From the NCBI RefSeq assembly GCF_963675165.1, contig NC_087378.1, forward strand, positions 6,195,205 through 6,259,204: 64,000 bases of DNA, given 5' to 3'. The notes below the pieces were generated by a model. That model did not search any database and was not told where the DNA came from. It saw only the letters and a list, made by a program, of their open reading frames with translations. Shown in pieces: positions 1 through 22,598 of this stretch; positions within the stretch are counted from its first letter, which is position 1, and each line of letters begins with the position of its first letter. The position numbers and the translations under genes are program-made. This stretch comes from Halichondria panicea. Its lineage: Eukaryota > Porifera > Demospongiae > Suberitida > Halichondriidae.

Positions 1-388
1 GTAGAAGAATTCATCTCTATGTCAGTACATGTCAGTACATGTTACCAATAATTATTACTAACCTACCTGTACAATTCTACGTAGCTACTACAGTACAAAA
101 CAGTGGATACGTGTATGTGAAGTGTGGGGGGGATCAGGTTTTGCATACCTGGGTAACTTGCATAGCATGCACACACACATACACCTGTGTCATTGTAGGG
201 CTATAGTATGACATGAAACAATTCAAACTTGGGTACTTTTAGACTAATGGATACACAATGAACAGCAATGCACACATTGACAGTTTGTTGTAGTACGCAC
301 AACTTTATAGCAAGCTAGTTGGTGTTTTGATTGTGAAAGGTATGACCAACTTCATTACAAGTGCTAAGTTGTGCCCCCCTCCCCTCAG

Positions 389-543
389 GCTCGAGTGAAA
401 TACAACCAAGGCCGATTCCTAGAGTCTGAGGCACTGTGCACACGAGCAAGAGGCACTGCTATCTACTCTATGGCTATTGGAGTGGGGCTGCTGGTCATCA
501 TGGGACTGCTGCTAGGACTAGGGGCGAGATTCAACTGGTACTA
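389..543 (+). CDS. C-terminal exon of a dispanin/CD225-like membrane protein (partial)
   Basis: A pyrimidine-rich tract ending in cag at 386-388 is a strong splice acceptor. The exon then reads in phase 0 to a TAG at 541-543, giving 51 residues. They begin ARVKYNQGRFLESEA, continue with a basic RAR, and end in one hydrophobic helix (YSMAIGVGLLVIMGLLLGLGA) and a short FNWY tail. The order of a short amphipathic stretch, a basic residue pair and a final membrane helix is that of the C-terminal half of CD225/dispanin proteins (IFITM, PRRT and related), which sit in plasma or endosomal membranes. The first half, with the other membrane segment, lies left of the window, so family membership rests on this exon alone. 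Another small two-pass protein is possible. Confidence 0.6.
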
Positions 544-1364
544 GCTGCAATGGACCCACATCAATCATTCACATGCAGCCACTCACACTCACATCGTTTT
601 TAGCATTGAACACACTAGCATTTTGTTATTAAACACACTAGCATTTTTGAAGCATAACTATGCATTCAGTACAAAAGGACATAATTATGCATACAAGCAG
701 ATGCTGGTCACAGTACTTATCTATTGTGTAATAGATGCTATTTTTGCAAGGGCTCATTTAGCAATGGACCAAGCTAGTGTTTATACATGTACTATGTACG
801 TGCTAACGACTCACTGATGTGAGGTGTCTTGGTACGATACTAACAAAGTGTGGGTACTTGGCTCTGAACAGGCCCCACAGTTTGGTCAAATCCGGTGCCT
901 AAAGAAATTAAAGAGAGTTTGTAAGAGATTGTAAACAAAGAGGGCAATAGACAATACAGTGTGTACATAGCTGGCAAGGAAGGAAGAGCGCTTGTGGTAA
1001 CTGCAAACATGCATGTGGTACCACTGCTACCAAAGTACATGCCAGTTCAATTGCTACATCCTGGTGCTAATTTAGAAGTAATTAAGGGCTCTAAAAACAA
1101 TAATTATTGCCTGTTGTTATAACATGTTAGGTATATGTACTGCAAATATTCACTATTGCATTCCTGACCCATTTCCCGACCCATTGTGACACTACAACCC
1201 TTCATAGCTTACTTCCATATAGCGGGTATTTTCGGGGGGAAAATAGTTTGTGGTTGAATCCCTGAATATTTGCACCACAAAAAATGTTTCCCAAAATAAA
1301 TATGTATCCCACGAACTGACTAAATATTGTTCAACCACGAATGCCCTGGAAATTACCCACTAAA
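544..1364. other. Intergenic region between the dispanin-like exon and the coiled-coil gene
   Basis: This separates two convergent genes and should hold both 3' UTRs. Short open frames at 623-817 (+) and 840-1040 (-) lack splice sites and recognisable domains. The only structured item is the miniature inverted-repeat element at 1219-1362. Confidence 0.6.
1219..1362. mobile_element. Miniature inverted-repeat element (family also at 11461-11671)
   Basis: The left end reads atagcgggtattttcg and the right end gaaattacccacta, which are imperfect inverted copies. The same ends recur with a different interior at 11461-11671, so this is a dispersed non-autonomous DNA transposon family. No coding capacity is visible. 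Confidence 0.55.
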
Positions 1365-4300
1365 CTAAGCAGTACTGCTATTTTCCTTCAGTAGATCTCT
1401 TACTAGTGGGTCTCTATCAGACGGCTCCTCCTTGGATTGGGGTGGTGGTTGCGTGACAGTAGTCGTGTGCTCAGGAACAGTTAATGACGGACGACTGATT
1501 CTCAGATGAGTGGAGTTGACAGGAAGTTGAATTATCATGTCTCCTCGAATCGCTTTATGTGGGCAGACAACTGTCTGTGTGTAAAATGTACATAATTATG
1601 TGAGAAAACTGGCAAGATCTGTACAGAAAAACATTTTTGGATCTACACACGTGTACCCAAATATCACAGGCCTGAATTCAGGCAATTGTTTAGTAACACG
1701 TAAGTCAATTGATAACGATGTTGATAATCATGGGCTCTCATGATCAATGCAATTAAGTTCTAATTAAGTCATCCACAGTTCTATGAATGCTCAGCCCACC
1801 AAATAACTAACTAATGGTGTACCTGGTGTCCACAGCTGTCACAGAGCTGGGCCTCTTTCAGAGAGTAGTAACTGCCACCGCCATCACTAGAGGAGTGCAC
1901 CTACACAGTCACACAAGTACATACACTGTAACACAGGATAGAAAAGCAACAGAATAGGGATGTAGTGTCATCACTGATAGCACTAGATAGCAGTCAACAC
2001 ACGTACACCTACATGTGCACACACTGTACATTATAAAGTAGATTATATAAATCAAGCAAAGCGGTCCCTACTGCCTAACATGTACATGTAGCTATGATCA
2101 TAAACATTAGTGTAGCCTCTCTATCACAATTTATAAGCTGAAGCAAAGACTTCTTCCTGTAGTGGCTAGAGTTTGGCTGCTCACCATGATGGCGTACTTG
2201 CTTGTGACCTGCTGTTGTGGCACTAGAGGATTGTCCGGGTGTGCTGGGAGTACTAGGGCAGTGTTGGATGAGGCTTTTCCAAGCTTTTTCAGTTGACCTT
2301 GTCTCTCCACTAGGCACCGGCTGTGGTCCCCCAATAGCGTTAGCTGAGGGGAGGGGGAGGGGGAGGAGTGAGTGAAAATAGTAGCATCAGGCTTTTTGTA
2401 GGTCTTACATTACACAAACCTGCATGCTGTTGCTGCTTAAAAGTGATTTAGAGGGTACAAAAGTATGTATTGTACGTACATAGTTTTCAGACTTTCAGTG
2501 TACAACTCACTTCTGTGGTGATCTCTGCAATATTCTGCCGGAAATTTTTTTTACTGCAGATCTATGTAAAGTTATAAAAATATATACAACAATGTACTGC
2601 TTATGACAATGTACATGTACGTACCACTGTTGCTGGGAGAATCTGGTCACTCCGTTGCTCCCCAACTGTCAGGCTGTTGATCCACACATCATACTCTAGA
2701 CAAATACTTAGTCAGTGACAGCTTTTGCTTGAGATTCTTGTCTTACCTTGTATGAGTAAATTTTGCATTCCCAGTAGCTGCTTCTTGAGTAGATTGGCCG
2801 AGGCTATTTGTTGCTCTAGCTCGGTCTGGATATAAAATATAAATTATAGTTAGAATTTTACTCAGTATAGTTCACAGTACAGTTGCAACCATAGAATACG
2901 TATGCTCACCTTAACATTAGCTTTGGTGATGGACTTCTTTTGCAGTTGTTTGGAGCTAGGACTAGAGAAAACTGTGAGGGGGAATCAATATAAAAAGTTG
3001 ACGACACTTTGAGTAGACACTTGCCATCTTGGAGCTTGTCATAAGTGCCCTTGTACACACGCAGTCTTGCCTTGTCCTCTTTCAGTGTCCCTATAGTGCT
3101 CTGTGTACACAAAGCATTAAACAACATTTACAATGGCGGCAAAAAAACAAAATACAGCCTTTTCAATAGTCACCAGATAATTATGGTTATAAGCTAAGTT
3201 CGTATTAATGAAAGTGCGAATTACTCTCCCCAATGCATGCACCAAGGGCAATGAACTACGTTTTAAACTATTTACTTACTCGTACTCGTACTACAGGGCA
3301 CTTACTTTGAAAGAGATCATTCTGAATTCTGCCTCTTGTCTGAGTCTCTCTTGGCCCCTCTGATGCTGCCCCTCCAGTTTCTGAAGCCTCTCATTCTCAG
3401 AACAGCACAGTCGAAAATCTGAGCTGAGTCTATGAATCTTGGCCTCCCTGTCCTTGATGTCATGACGACACGACTCAATCGTATTGGATGCCTTCTCAAG
3501 ATCAGCCTCACACGTGTACAGTCTACAATGGAATTGTAGTGCAACCTCTACTGTGCACGTATGGTACTACGTGTTTACACATACTGAGTCACAAAAGCTA
3601 AACAACCAACGCAGATTATAAAAGCACAAGTAGACAGCAGTTATCATTACTAAACAAACTGTATGGATCGAGGCTTACTGTTCTTCCAGAGAGGATATTT
3701 CCGACTTGAGTTTGCTCATATCTGACGCTCTCTTGGACATGAGTTTTTGGGCAAGAACAAAGTAAGGCAAGGGTTGAGGGGAGCCCGGGTCCCTCTTGCT
3801 GGAACTGGTGTACTCACGACTGTATACTGCAGCTAGAGAGGGAAAGAATACCTTAAAACCAAAAAGGATAGTGGTGATGGTAGTGGTAGGGGGGGGATTC
3901 TTCTGCTCAGTACATACAATGACAGGAAGAATTGCTAACCCAGCTATACATGTTGTATGCACACAGAGAAAGAATATAATGTTTTATGCCTTAATCAATT
4001 AAGTGATAATTGCGTCAGTTGTTTTTAGTACTGAGATACAATTTACAGAAGCATGTAAATGCACAGACTCTGCGCGCGCGCGCACACACACACAACACAC
4101 ACACACACACACCAAACAGCTCATCTCTCAGCAGCCTCATGACTCTCTGGTACACGCCCAGGCTGGGAAGCACCTCATCTGAGGGGAATAACAGCAATGT
4201 CCGATGATACATGTACATGTACATCTCATAAAGTAGCACGAGGAAACAACTGATATATTCACAATAATTATAGAATACATGGCATTGTGGTGTGGGGCTA

Positions 4301-4685
4301 CGATGTTGTGTACCTAATATCTGGAAGCAAGTGTTGACCCTGGTATGGGTGAGCCCTGATCGCTTGGCTGGGCTCCCTTCCCCTCCAGCCAGCTCCGCCC
4401 CCTGAGGCAAGTGAGATAGCTCCTTAAGCAGCAGCTCATAGCGGAGAGCTGTTAATAGACGGTGTACAACAATTAGACACAATGGATTCTTGATGCACCC
4501 CAATCAATCATGAGTCTAGTCCCTGACAAGCTTGCATGTGAAATGCTTTAATAACAGTAGCCATAGCAACATACAGAGAATGGTGACTAGATCTATAGAA
4601 AGTTGCTTTGGTTACCTAGTGAATGTCCTGGTTTTCCGAGGTTCTTCCCCTCTTCAGAGAACAGAGGTTTAGCTTGAGCTTGCAT
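1365..4685 (-). CDS. Coiled-coil protein with C-terminal CxxC...CPHK motif (possibly TSNAXIP1-like)
   Basis: Thirteen exons join in frame to 466 residues: 4616-4685, 4314-4448, 4113-4178, 3679-3832, 3306-3522, 3025-3100, 2910-2971, 2747-2825, 2635-2695 extended to 2625, 2511-2534, 2185-2343, 1823-1900 and 1365-1574. The start is ATG 4683-4685. Residues about 60-110 (CFQILGDEVLPSLGVYQRV, then a conserved DELF...VYSREY) form a helical block that resembles the N-terminal domain of translin-associated factor X-interacting protein 1. That match is from memory and tentative. A long coiled coil follows (exons 3679-3832 to 2747-2825). Near the end is CDSCGHQTVVCPHK, spread over two exons, which looks like a small zinc site. 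The intron after 3025 starts with GC (gcaagt) rather than GT. The ATG is 155 bp downstream of the TTI2 stop on the same strand. A ciliary or sperm role is only suggested by the possible family. Confidence 0.7.
4083..4112. repeat. CA microsatellite in an intron
   Basis: Nearly pure CA dinucleotides just inside the donor of the exon ending at 4113, preceded by a short CG run. It creates spurious open frames on both strands. Confidence 0.85.
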
Positions 4686-4840
4686 GATAGCCTTAGAAAC
4701 GATGCAGAGTCGAGTGAGACGTAGACAGCATCAGAATGCAGTGGTACTGCGATATGGTGATGATCGTAATTCAAGCTCCTCACATTGAAGGTCAAAAGTA
4801 AACTCAAAACACAAAATGTCACTAATACAACGGAACACTA

Positions 4841-7172
4841 TCAACTAAAACAGCATTTCAGACAGTGTATTAATCCAGCATGTTCACAGTCAGACATTAG
4901 TGCCTTGTAGTGCTCCTGCAAACATAAACTCATACATGTACATACTTATGCCATGATTTTGACTGCTTACCTCAACTTCTGGACAAGCAGTCTGTAAAAG
5001 CTTGAAACACTGAGACACTTCACTAAGCTGAGACAAAGTACCTGAAAGGTAAATAATTTCAAACATGAGAAGCGCAGTGATGTCCTACCTTTGTCTTGTG
5101 GTAGTTCTGTGCTCGAGGTACACAAATCTGACACAACACGAACCAGACACTTCAATATGGAGTCTTTATGGGAGGGTATTCTGCGTATACACAAATCAAT
5201 GACTATCTTATATTCCAACAGCTAACCATAAATATAGGAGAAGTCCATGGATCATAATTCAAACTAATCATTCAGTGGCACACACTCTTATATACCTGGG
5301 CCAAGCATGCGTGATGAGTGTTGCCAAGGACTTTAGAGCATATCGCTGGGTATCACTGGTCTCTGGGAAGTAAGAGTCCTCAATACATGAAATGAGGACG
5401 GTTAGGAGCAGCTGGAAAAGAAGGAATTATGCTACACACATTACAAATAAGAGAGATATTACAACTTACCTTCATGTGTCTGACACAAAAGATACCCAAC
5501 AATTCGATGTACTTGCTCACATAGAAAGCATACACCTATGTGTCAGTGTCAAAAGTACACACATGTAACATCACAGTTGTATCCTTACCTTTTTTGCTGC
5601 TAGATTTGACTCCATATGGAGAGAGTTTATTAACAGTTCAAAAACCTCAGACGATTTGTTCGGCTGTAGTCAGAAATAAACTGAAACATCACTTATTGCA
5701 GCGCTTGTAGTCATACCTTGGCGGGAATGTCAGTGTGATAAGCATCCAATACAGGGAGGAGATGTAGTAAACAAGTGTGAACAGCATTGGACACATTGGG
5801 AGCACTTCCATAAAGCAATGGTTTTATGGCCTACAAGAATCAAAACATGAAATGAGATACTGGTCATTAACGTAGCGGAAAATCTAGTAGAGGAAAAAAT
5901 GTATACATGTACAGTACATGCATGTAGGGTAAGTGCTGAACTTACTAGCAACATTATTTTAGCAAGATATGACAAGTCCATGGAATTTACTTGGCACATT
6001 TTTTTTAAAGACATACCTGATATATCACATCAGCTCTATTGTACCACCTTAGCTCAGTAGAATCCTGCAATCATTGTACAGGCTACAGAGAAGATCATAT
6101 CCAGGACTTACCACATTACAGACTATGTGTGAAGCCAGTCCCAGTGCCAGTATTCTGTGATAGTCAGTGTAGTCATCGAGCATCATCAATGTAGCAGGTA
6201 GAAAAGTATCCAAGTACGGGGAAACATTCGGATGCTGGAATCATGACATAAGTTTAGACAAATGATATGTTTAATATTACCTTTAAGTGTTTAATACACC
6301 AAACAAGGGCATGTTTGTGTATCGGATATTCTTTCCATTTTTCTTTGGTGAGCTTCTCTCTAATTAAAAGCAAGACAGTGGCTAATACTCTGCTTCCATC
6401 AGCCTTGTCTCCGCCCGCCAGTAGCTGTTGTACTGACCCGCTGTTGGTGAGGTCAATGAGTCTTGAGATAATATCTGAAGATAAGCATTCAAAATTAATG
6501 CAGTGACAATTGGAACCACTGCACTTTAGTGCTGTGATTTTTGCTCTTTTGGTCACACATCAAATGGGAGCTCAAGTCAACAGTCAAAACAATACACAAC
6601 TATTATCAGATCTAGGACCACTTTCAACAGCGGTGGAGTTTTTTTGCAAATATACACGAACTGTTTTCATTTGGGACCTGGATGCCTGACATTAATTTAT
6701 CTCGGGGGGGGGGGGGGAGGGTAAGAGGGGTTTAACCATTAGACACGAAGAATAGACAACATACATCCCACATCTTTATCTTTTTTGTCTGCTGTTTGCA
6801 CACCTACCATTAGCAATTTGTCTAGAGACTGTGCTGGTCCAGTAGTGCTTCCCACAGTGACCAGCTCCAGTAATCACAGCATGAGCAACTGCCAGGTGGC
6901 TCTCATCTGATACCTTCAAGATAACAATAGGTTAGGGGCAGTTATTAAAATGCACCTACTTTATTTAGCACCTACTTTATCACAGTCATTCAGGAGACTC
7001 AATAGTTGTGTCAGGCCACTCTCATACATCGTTGAAGTATCTTCGCTAATTCCTGCACAACAGAAATGCTAACACTTACATGTACATGTAGAGTACATCT
7101 AACACCTTCAGAGACTTCATCTCCTGGGTGTGGAGACTTTACAGACTGTAGAGCCTTGCAAAGAGACAGCAT
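4841..7172 (-). CDS. TTI2: TELO2-interacting protein 2 (TTT complex subunit)
   Basis: Thirteen exons join in frame to 407 residues: 7106-7172, 6976-7052, 6808-6913, 6281-6474, 6112-6234, 6017-6064, 5717-5830, 5589-5663, 5470-5535, 5296-5411, 5089-5180, 4971-5041 and 4841-4915. TTI2 with TELO2 and TTI1 forms the TTT complex, which works with HSP90 to fold and stabilise PI3K-like kinases such as mTOR, ATM and ATR. The protein is all-helical, HEAT-like, with no catalytic site. Recognisable family stretches are LRWYNRADVIYQAI, YIELLGIFCVRHMK and LATLITHAWPRIPSHKDS, in the order and spacing of animal TTI2. It is shorter than the human protein (about 500 residues), mainly at the N-terminus. The start ATG 7170-7172 is the first Met of exon 1; an upstream coding exon is not excluded. 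A degenerate copy of exons 2-3 lies at 42.1-42.6 kb. Confidence 0.88.
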
Positions 7173-7435
7173 TTTTTACCTTGATTTTTATTTTAACTGT
7201 TGACCATGTGTTAGGTATTGATCGATACGGGAAAACCTTAGATTAGATCACTGGGAATTAATTGCCCATGCACAAATGGCTGGCCTGCAGCTCGCAGAGG
7301 AGCAAGCAGACTTTCGGGAGGTTGCCCTTGACTAAATTCTAGAAGTCCTCTTATCTGTTACTGTCTCTTATCTGACATCTGTTACTGTTGAATCAGGAGC
7401 AAGTGACAGACTGAGAAAAGACTTTATATGTCAAA
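7173..7435. promoter_or_regulatory. Possible divergent promoter region between TTI2 and the 7436 exon
   Basis: The 263 bp between the TTI2 start codon and the plus-strand ATG at 7436 contain no repeat and no clear TATA box. A shared promoter is inferred from head-to-head spacing and depends on the 7436 exon being real. Confidence 0.3.
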
Positions 7436-7492
7436 ATGGCTCAGAGCAAGGGATCGAGAATACACCCAAGAAAACGCTTTGAACAGGAGCAC
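7436..7492 (+). CDS. Candidate first coding exon of an unidentified gene
   Basis: ATG at 7436 opens 19 residues (MAQSKGSRIHPRKRFEQEH), very basic, ending exactly at a consensus donor gtaagt. A possible later exon begins after the acceptor at 8219 (ctcttcccatccag); it reads either VMYTKKRADFTQYL to a stop or, in another frame, SDVHEEEGRFHTVF. Neither joins this exon in phase directly, so an intermediate exon would be needed and I could not find one with confidence. No family is recognised. Confidence 0.3.
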
Positions 7493-8881
7493 GTAAGTTA
7501 TTTAGCTACACAACACTTACCTCAAAGATCAGCAATAATCAATCACATAACTACGGGCTCTTTTGCCAGTCAAAATGTAGCGTATTTCTATGTTGCAAGC
7601 TATGCTGCAAATTTGATCACAAACTGCCATCATGTTATGAGCGATAATAGAATGACTACTGATTTCCCGTATTTCATGAACTAGGCTCCGTAATTGTTAG
7701 ATACTCAGGAGCGCCGCCAGGAGAGGTGCTGGAAGTGCTCAAGCACCTCCATCCAGCCTGAGTAGATGAAGCGTATCTGATTATCTAGCTGAGCACTCCC
7801 TTCTCTTTGCAGTTAGCTCTAGCAGGCAAGCAAATCAACCCAGTTCTAAATTGTGAGCAATTATAGCGTTCTCTTTCGTAGCTTCTCTATGCAAATAGAA
7901 TATCGAGCCACGCCCAACTAAGCAGATAAGTTAAGTCACGAATAAGAAGTGTGGCTTCCAGTCCAAAATTTTGTCGCGTATTCGCGCCCTCTTTTATCTA
8001 TGATAGCACCCCAGAGGAGGGTCATCAGGGTCAAAAGGTCTTAAACATAAAGCTGCTTCCGGAGGACTTTAATTGAATTCCACTTAGTTAGCTCCATGTG
8101 AATTGGAGATACTAAAGGAAGAGTGATTGTCCCTACCTATGATTAAATTCTTTGCTCCATGATAAGCTGCCCTGCCCAAGATAAGAGACATCACTTAAGA
8201 TTTTTCTCTTCCCATCCAGGAGTGATGTACACGAAGAAGAGGGCAGATTTCACACAGTATTTGACGACACCAAAATAATGTCATCATCTCGACAGGTTTT
8301 GTCAGCACAGCAGAAGTGGTACCGGTATGGAAATTCTGTTGACAGCTGACTCACCTGCTGATGGAGAGAGTGGATGCGATGTATGTATGGTTCTCTCCGG
8401 ATGACCCCACTCGGGGTTGTCGACTTTCTGGTGATGCTCGGGAAAGGTTCAAGTGAATGTCAGGAATGCTGCAAACTGTTGACAGTATTAATTTATAGTA
8501 ACATTACTGTAAAAACTCTCATCTTTATTTTTAGCATTGCACAGCATATATTAGGTAGTAACAAATACTGACGTGCCACCACCAATAAACCTCAGCGCAA
8601 AATGCAATGTTGACTCGTGCTTTATATTGCGTGTTTTAAACTTGCTGAGGAAAACTGCTAAAAAGCTGCAGAAGTTAGTGCCAATCCTAATAGGATGTGT
8701 TAGGTAATGATGGCTACAGAAATCTATCAAACGTCACATGACGTCAGGCGTCTCTCAATCGGGCAGCGTCACTGTAGTCTGTACACGTAAACATGGAAAC
8801 TTGATTCTCCTCTCAATGGTAGTTTTTGACTATTAATAATTATTTTACCTTTAGTCTTCTGAGCTGAGTTAACTAAGAATA
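7493..8881. other. Unassigned region downstream of the candidate exon
   Basis: It contains the possible exon near 8220-8300 and a hairpin-rich piece around 7705-7760 (gtgctcaagcacctcc), which resembles a fragment at 11908-11950 and may be the end of a transposon. No other gene is supported. Confidence 0.4.
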
Positions 8882-10960
8882 ATGATCTTCAATCTATGTG
8901 CTATGCGAGCCATCGTCACTGCAGTCACCCTACTTGCAGGACTGTTGACTCAGCCCATCCTCTTTGATCAAGCTCCCCTCCTTTCTTCAGGTAGATTAAG
9001 GCATTGATAGATCTATAAATAAACCCATTATTATCAGATACTCCTGCATTATCTATGATAAACCCAATGCCATTTGTTTTAATTCCAGGCACTAATAATC
9101 CACCTCTGATGAGTGACCTGCAAATGCCATCTCTAGACAGACTTTCTCTGGAATGGTCGTTATTCAAGCCAAACAATGGAATCTGTGCAAAGGTAAGCTT
9201 TGTACTAGTCTATTACAACATTATTGTATGTAACTTTAGTGGATACATGCTTAGCTGGTAATATACAGTCTGTCTATTACCGCATGTACCCACTTCAGGT
9301 CGATGAGGTTCCAATTGATCAGCTGTCCCCACTCCAAGCAGAGAATGTTGTCCAGTCTAATTTCACATACATATCCCCTGTCTTCAATGCCTCTGACCTG
9401 TTCAGTAACATATCTCTGGATCAGGATCAGGAATTCATCCTCACGGCCATGATACCACCAAACAAATCGTTTTGTTTTCATGAAGTAAGCAATTTTAAAC
9501 AAATTATCCACCCTGCATGTAATTACGTATTCTTCTATAGGTTGTCAATATTGTAGACACCTTTGCTGACAATTCAACGTTCCAAGCGACCACAAACGAT
9601 GTCTCCGTGGATAACCATACCATCAGAGCCTACTATTTGGATTTTCTAACATCTGCCTTCTCTGAGACTGGGCGGCCCTTTGAGCCGTACAGTCCTCAGC
9701 CTGATTGTGTGATATTAATACCTGCACTGATATCTGAGCCAGAATTGGAGCAGCATCTAATGGAACTGAAACTTGAATATAGTTGTCTTGTGTACCTCAA
9801 GGAGCTAAAATGTCATGTCCATGAGCTCCTTCTCAGTTCTCTACCAACTAACTGGACTACGAACAATGTAAGTCACATGCATGCAATCAATAACAGTAAG
9901 TGCATGTGTATATACTTATTCAAGCAGCGACTCACTCTCGGCTTGATCTGTGTAACTGTAATGTACGGGTCTCTATTCTGCCCCATTCTCTACTATTTCT
10001 GGACCCAAAAGAATGCAAAGAAGACATTAACAAGCTATCTCAACATCTTAAAAGGTAAACAATTATTATTGTTTCCACCACTTTAACTTTCGGTGTGTAT
10101 AATAGTAAGCAAGCTCTCCGCTGAATCGAAACTCTCTTCGATGGATTTGGAAAAGAATGTGCTTGAACAAACAACGCATCTACATGAGCAAGAACTGCAA
10201 GAGTTAAAGATGAGATTAGAGCGATGCAACCTGCTTGAGACAGAGACACTGGAGAGGCTTGTCTTGGCCAAAGAGGAACTAAAGAAGGAAACAATGGATA
10301 CGAGCAGTAGTATAAAACATATCCATTCCGAGCACTTAAAGCTTTTGACAAAAGTTAAGGAAAAGCTACAAGATACAAATAGAAAACTGGCTCAGTTTCA
10401 AACACTTGAGAGTGAAGCTCAGCTGAAATTGACCTCAGTGGAGAAGCAATTGGATGAGGAGAGGAGGGAATGGGATGTTAAAGAAGATCTGATTATGGCA
10501 GCTATTACAGAACTCTGGCAAGAGCTACACGATACCAAAAGACGAAATGAAGCATTTGAATCGGAAGGCCAGGATGCAAGCAAGGAACCCTTACTTGAAT
10601 TGTGTGATGAATTCAAGAGCGAGGAGGCATTGGTAAGTGAATGCATGGCAAAATATGATGCGGATTAATAATTATGACGTGTTTTTTTATGCATGCAGCT
10701 TTCTATTCAAGCCACTGAAAAGAGACTAAGGCTGGCCACCAACAAGATTGTCAAGCTAAAGATGAGGTATAACTAAATTATTTCCCATCGTGACTATCTT
10801 ATCCGTGTGTACGTTTTAGATCTAAAAGCCAATGTGTAATAATTATTATGACTGATAGTTTGTTTGTTTTTGTCTCTGTAGGCTATCGGATACTGCAGTC
10901 ATGAATGACTTTGAAATTGATGGCAGTGACAGTGGAATTTTTCTCTCTTGCATACAATGA
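8882..10960 (+). CDS. Type I membrane protein with long cytoplasmic coiled coil, unknown function
   Basis: Eight exons join in frame to 508 residues: 8882-8990, 9089-9192, 9299-9484, 9541-9867, 9928-10054, 10106-10632, 10699-10766 and 10882-10960. Residues 1-30 look like a signal peptide (MRAIVTAVTLLAGLLTQ); Met8 is an alternative start. Residues about 30-242 are extracellular or luminal, with several N-x-S/T sites (NFT, NAS, NIS, NKS, NST, NHT, NWT) and few cysteines. Residues 244-268 (LTLGLICVTVMYGSLF onward) are one membrane helix followed by WTQKN. Residues about 280-470 are a charged heptad-rich coiled coil, and the tail is acidic (DFEIDGSDSG). No known family is recognised. A receptor or organelle tether is possible, which is inference. 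All splice sites are GT-AG and phases agree, so the model is firm even though the role is not. Confidence 0.8.
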
Positions 10961-11066
10961 GGACAATGACTGTATTGAGAAGAATTATGAAAACAGCCAG
11001 TTAAATAATTTTTTTGTGTAATTTTAATAATCGCTTTTAACTTGTTACAACATTTAAGACAACGAC

Positions 11067-11072
11067 AATAAA
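11067..11072 (+). promoter_or_regulatory. Polyadenylation signal AATAAA for the membrane-protein gene
   Basis: AATAAA lies 107 bp past the TGA at 10958-10960. The convergent NPEPL1-type gene has its stop at 11105, so the two 3' UTRs probably overlap. Confidence 0.6.
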
Positions 11073-11104
11073 GTTCATATAATTTACTTCAGTCAATTTA
11101 GTTC

Positions 11105-22463
<11,359 letters not shown>

Positions 22464-22598
22464 GACTCTATTGCATTCACTTTCAGGCTAGGCATGCAAG
22501 CAAGGATCTTCACCAGAATACTATTAGATAAATGTTCCCACGTCCACATTCTTATAGTAGGGTTGAACCCATAGCAGAGCAGAGGCTGGGCAGTACTA

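Noticed and set aside
4015-4503. 162-residue minus-strand frame as a single exon
   Set aside because: It runs through two introns of the coiled-coil gene and a CA repeat; only 4314-4448 and 4113-4178 are coding.
6704-6722. G-run as a possible G-quadruplex
   Set aside because: One homopolymer-rich tract in an intron without conserved spacing; too weak to report.
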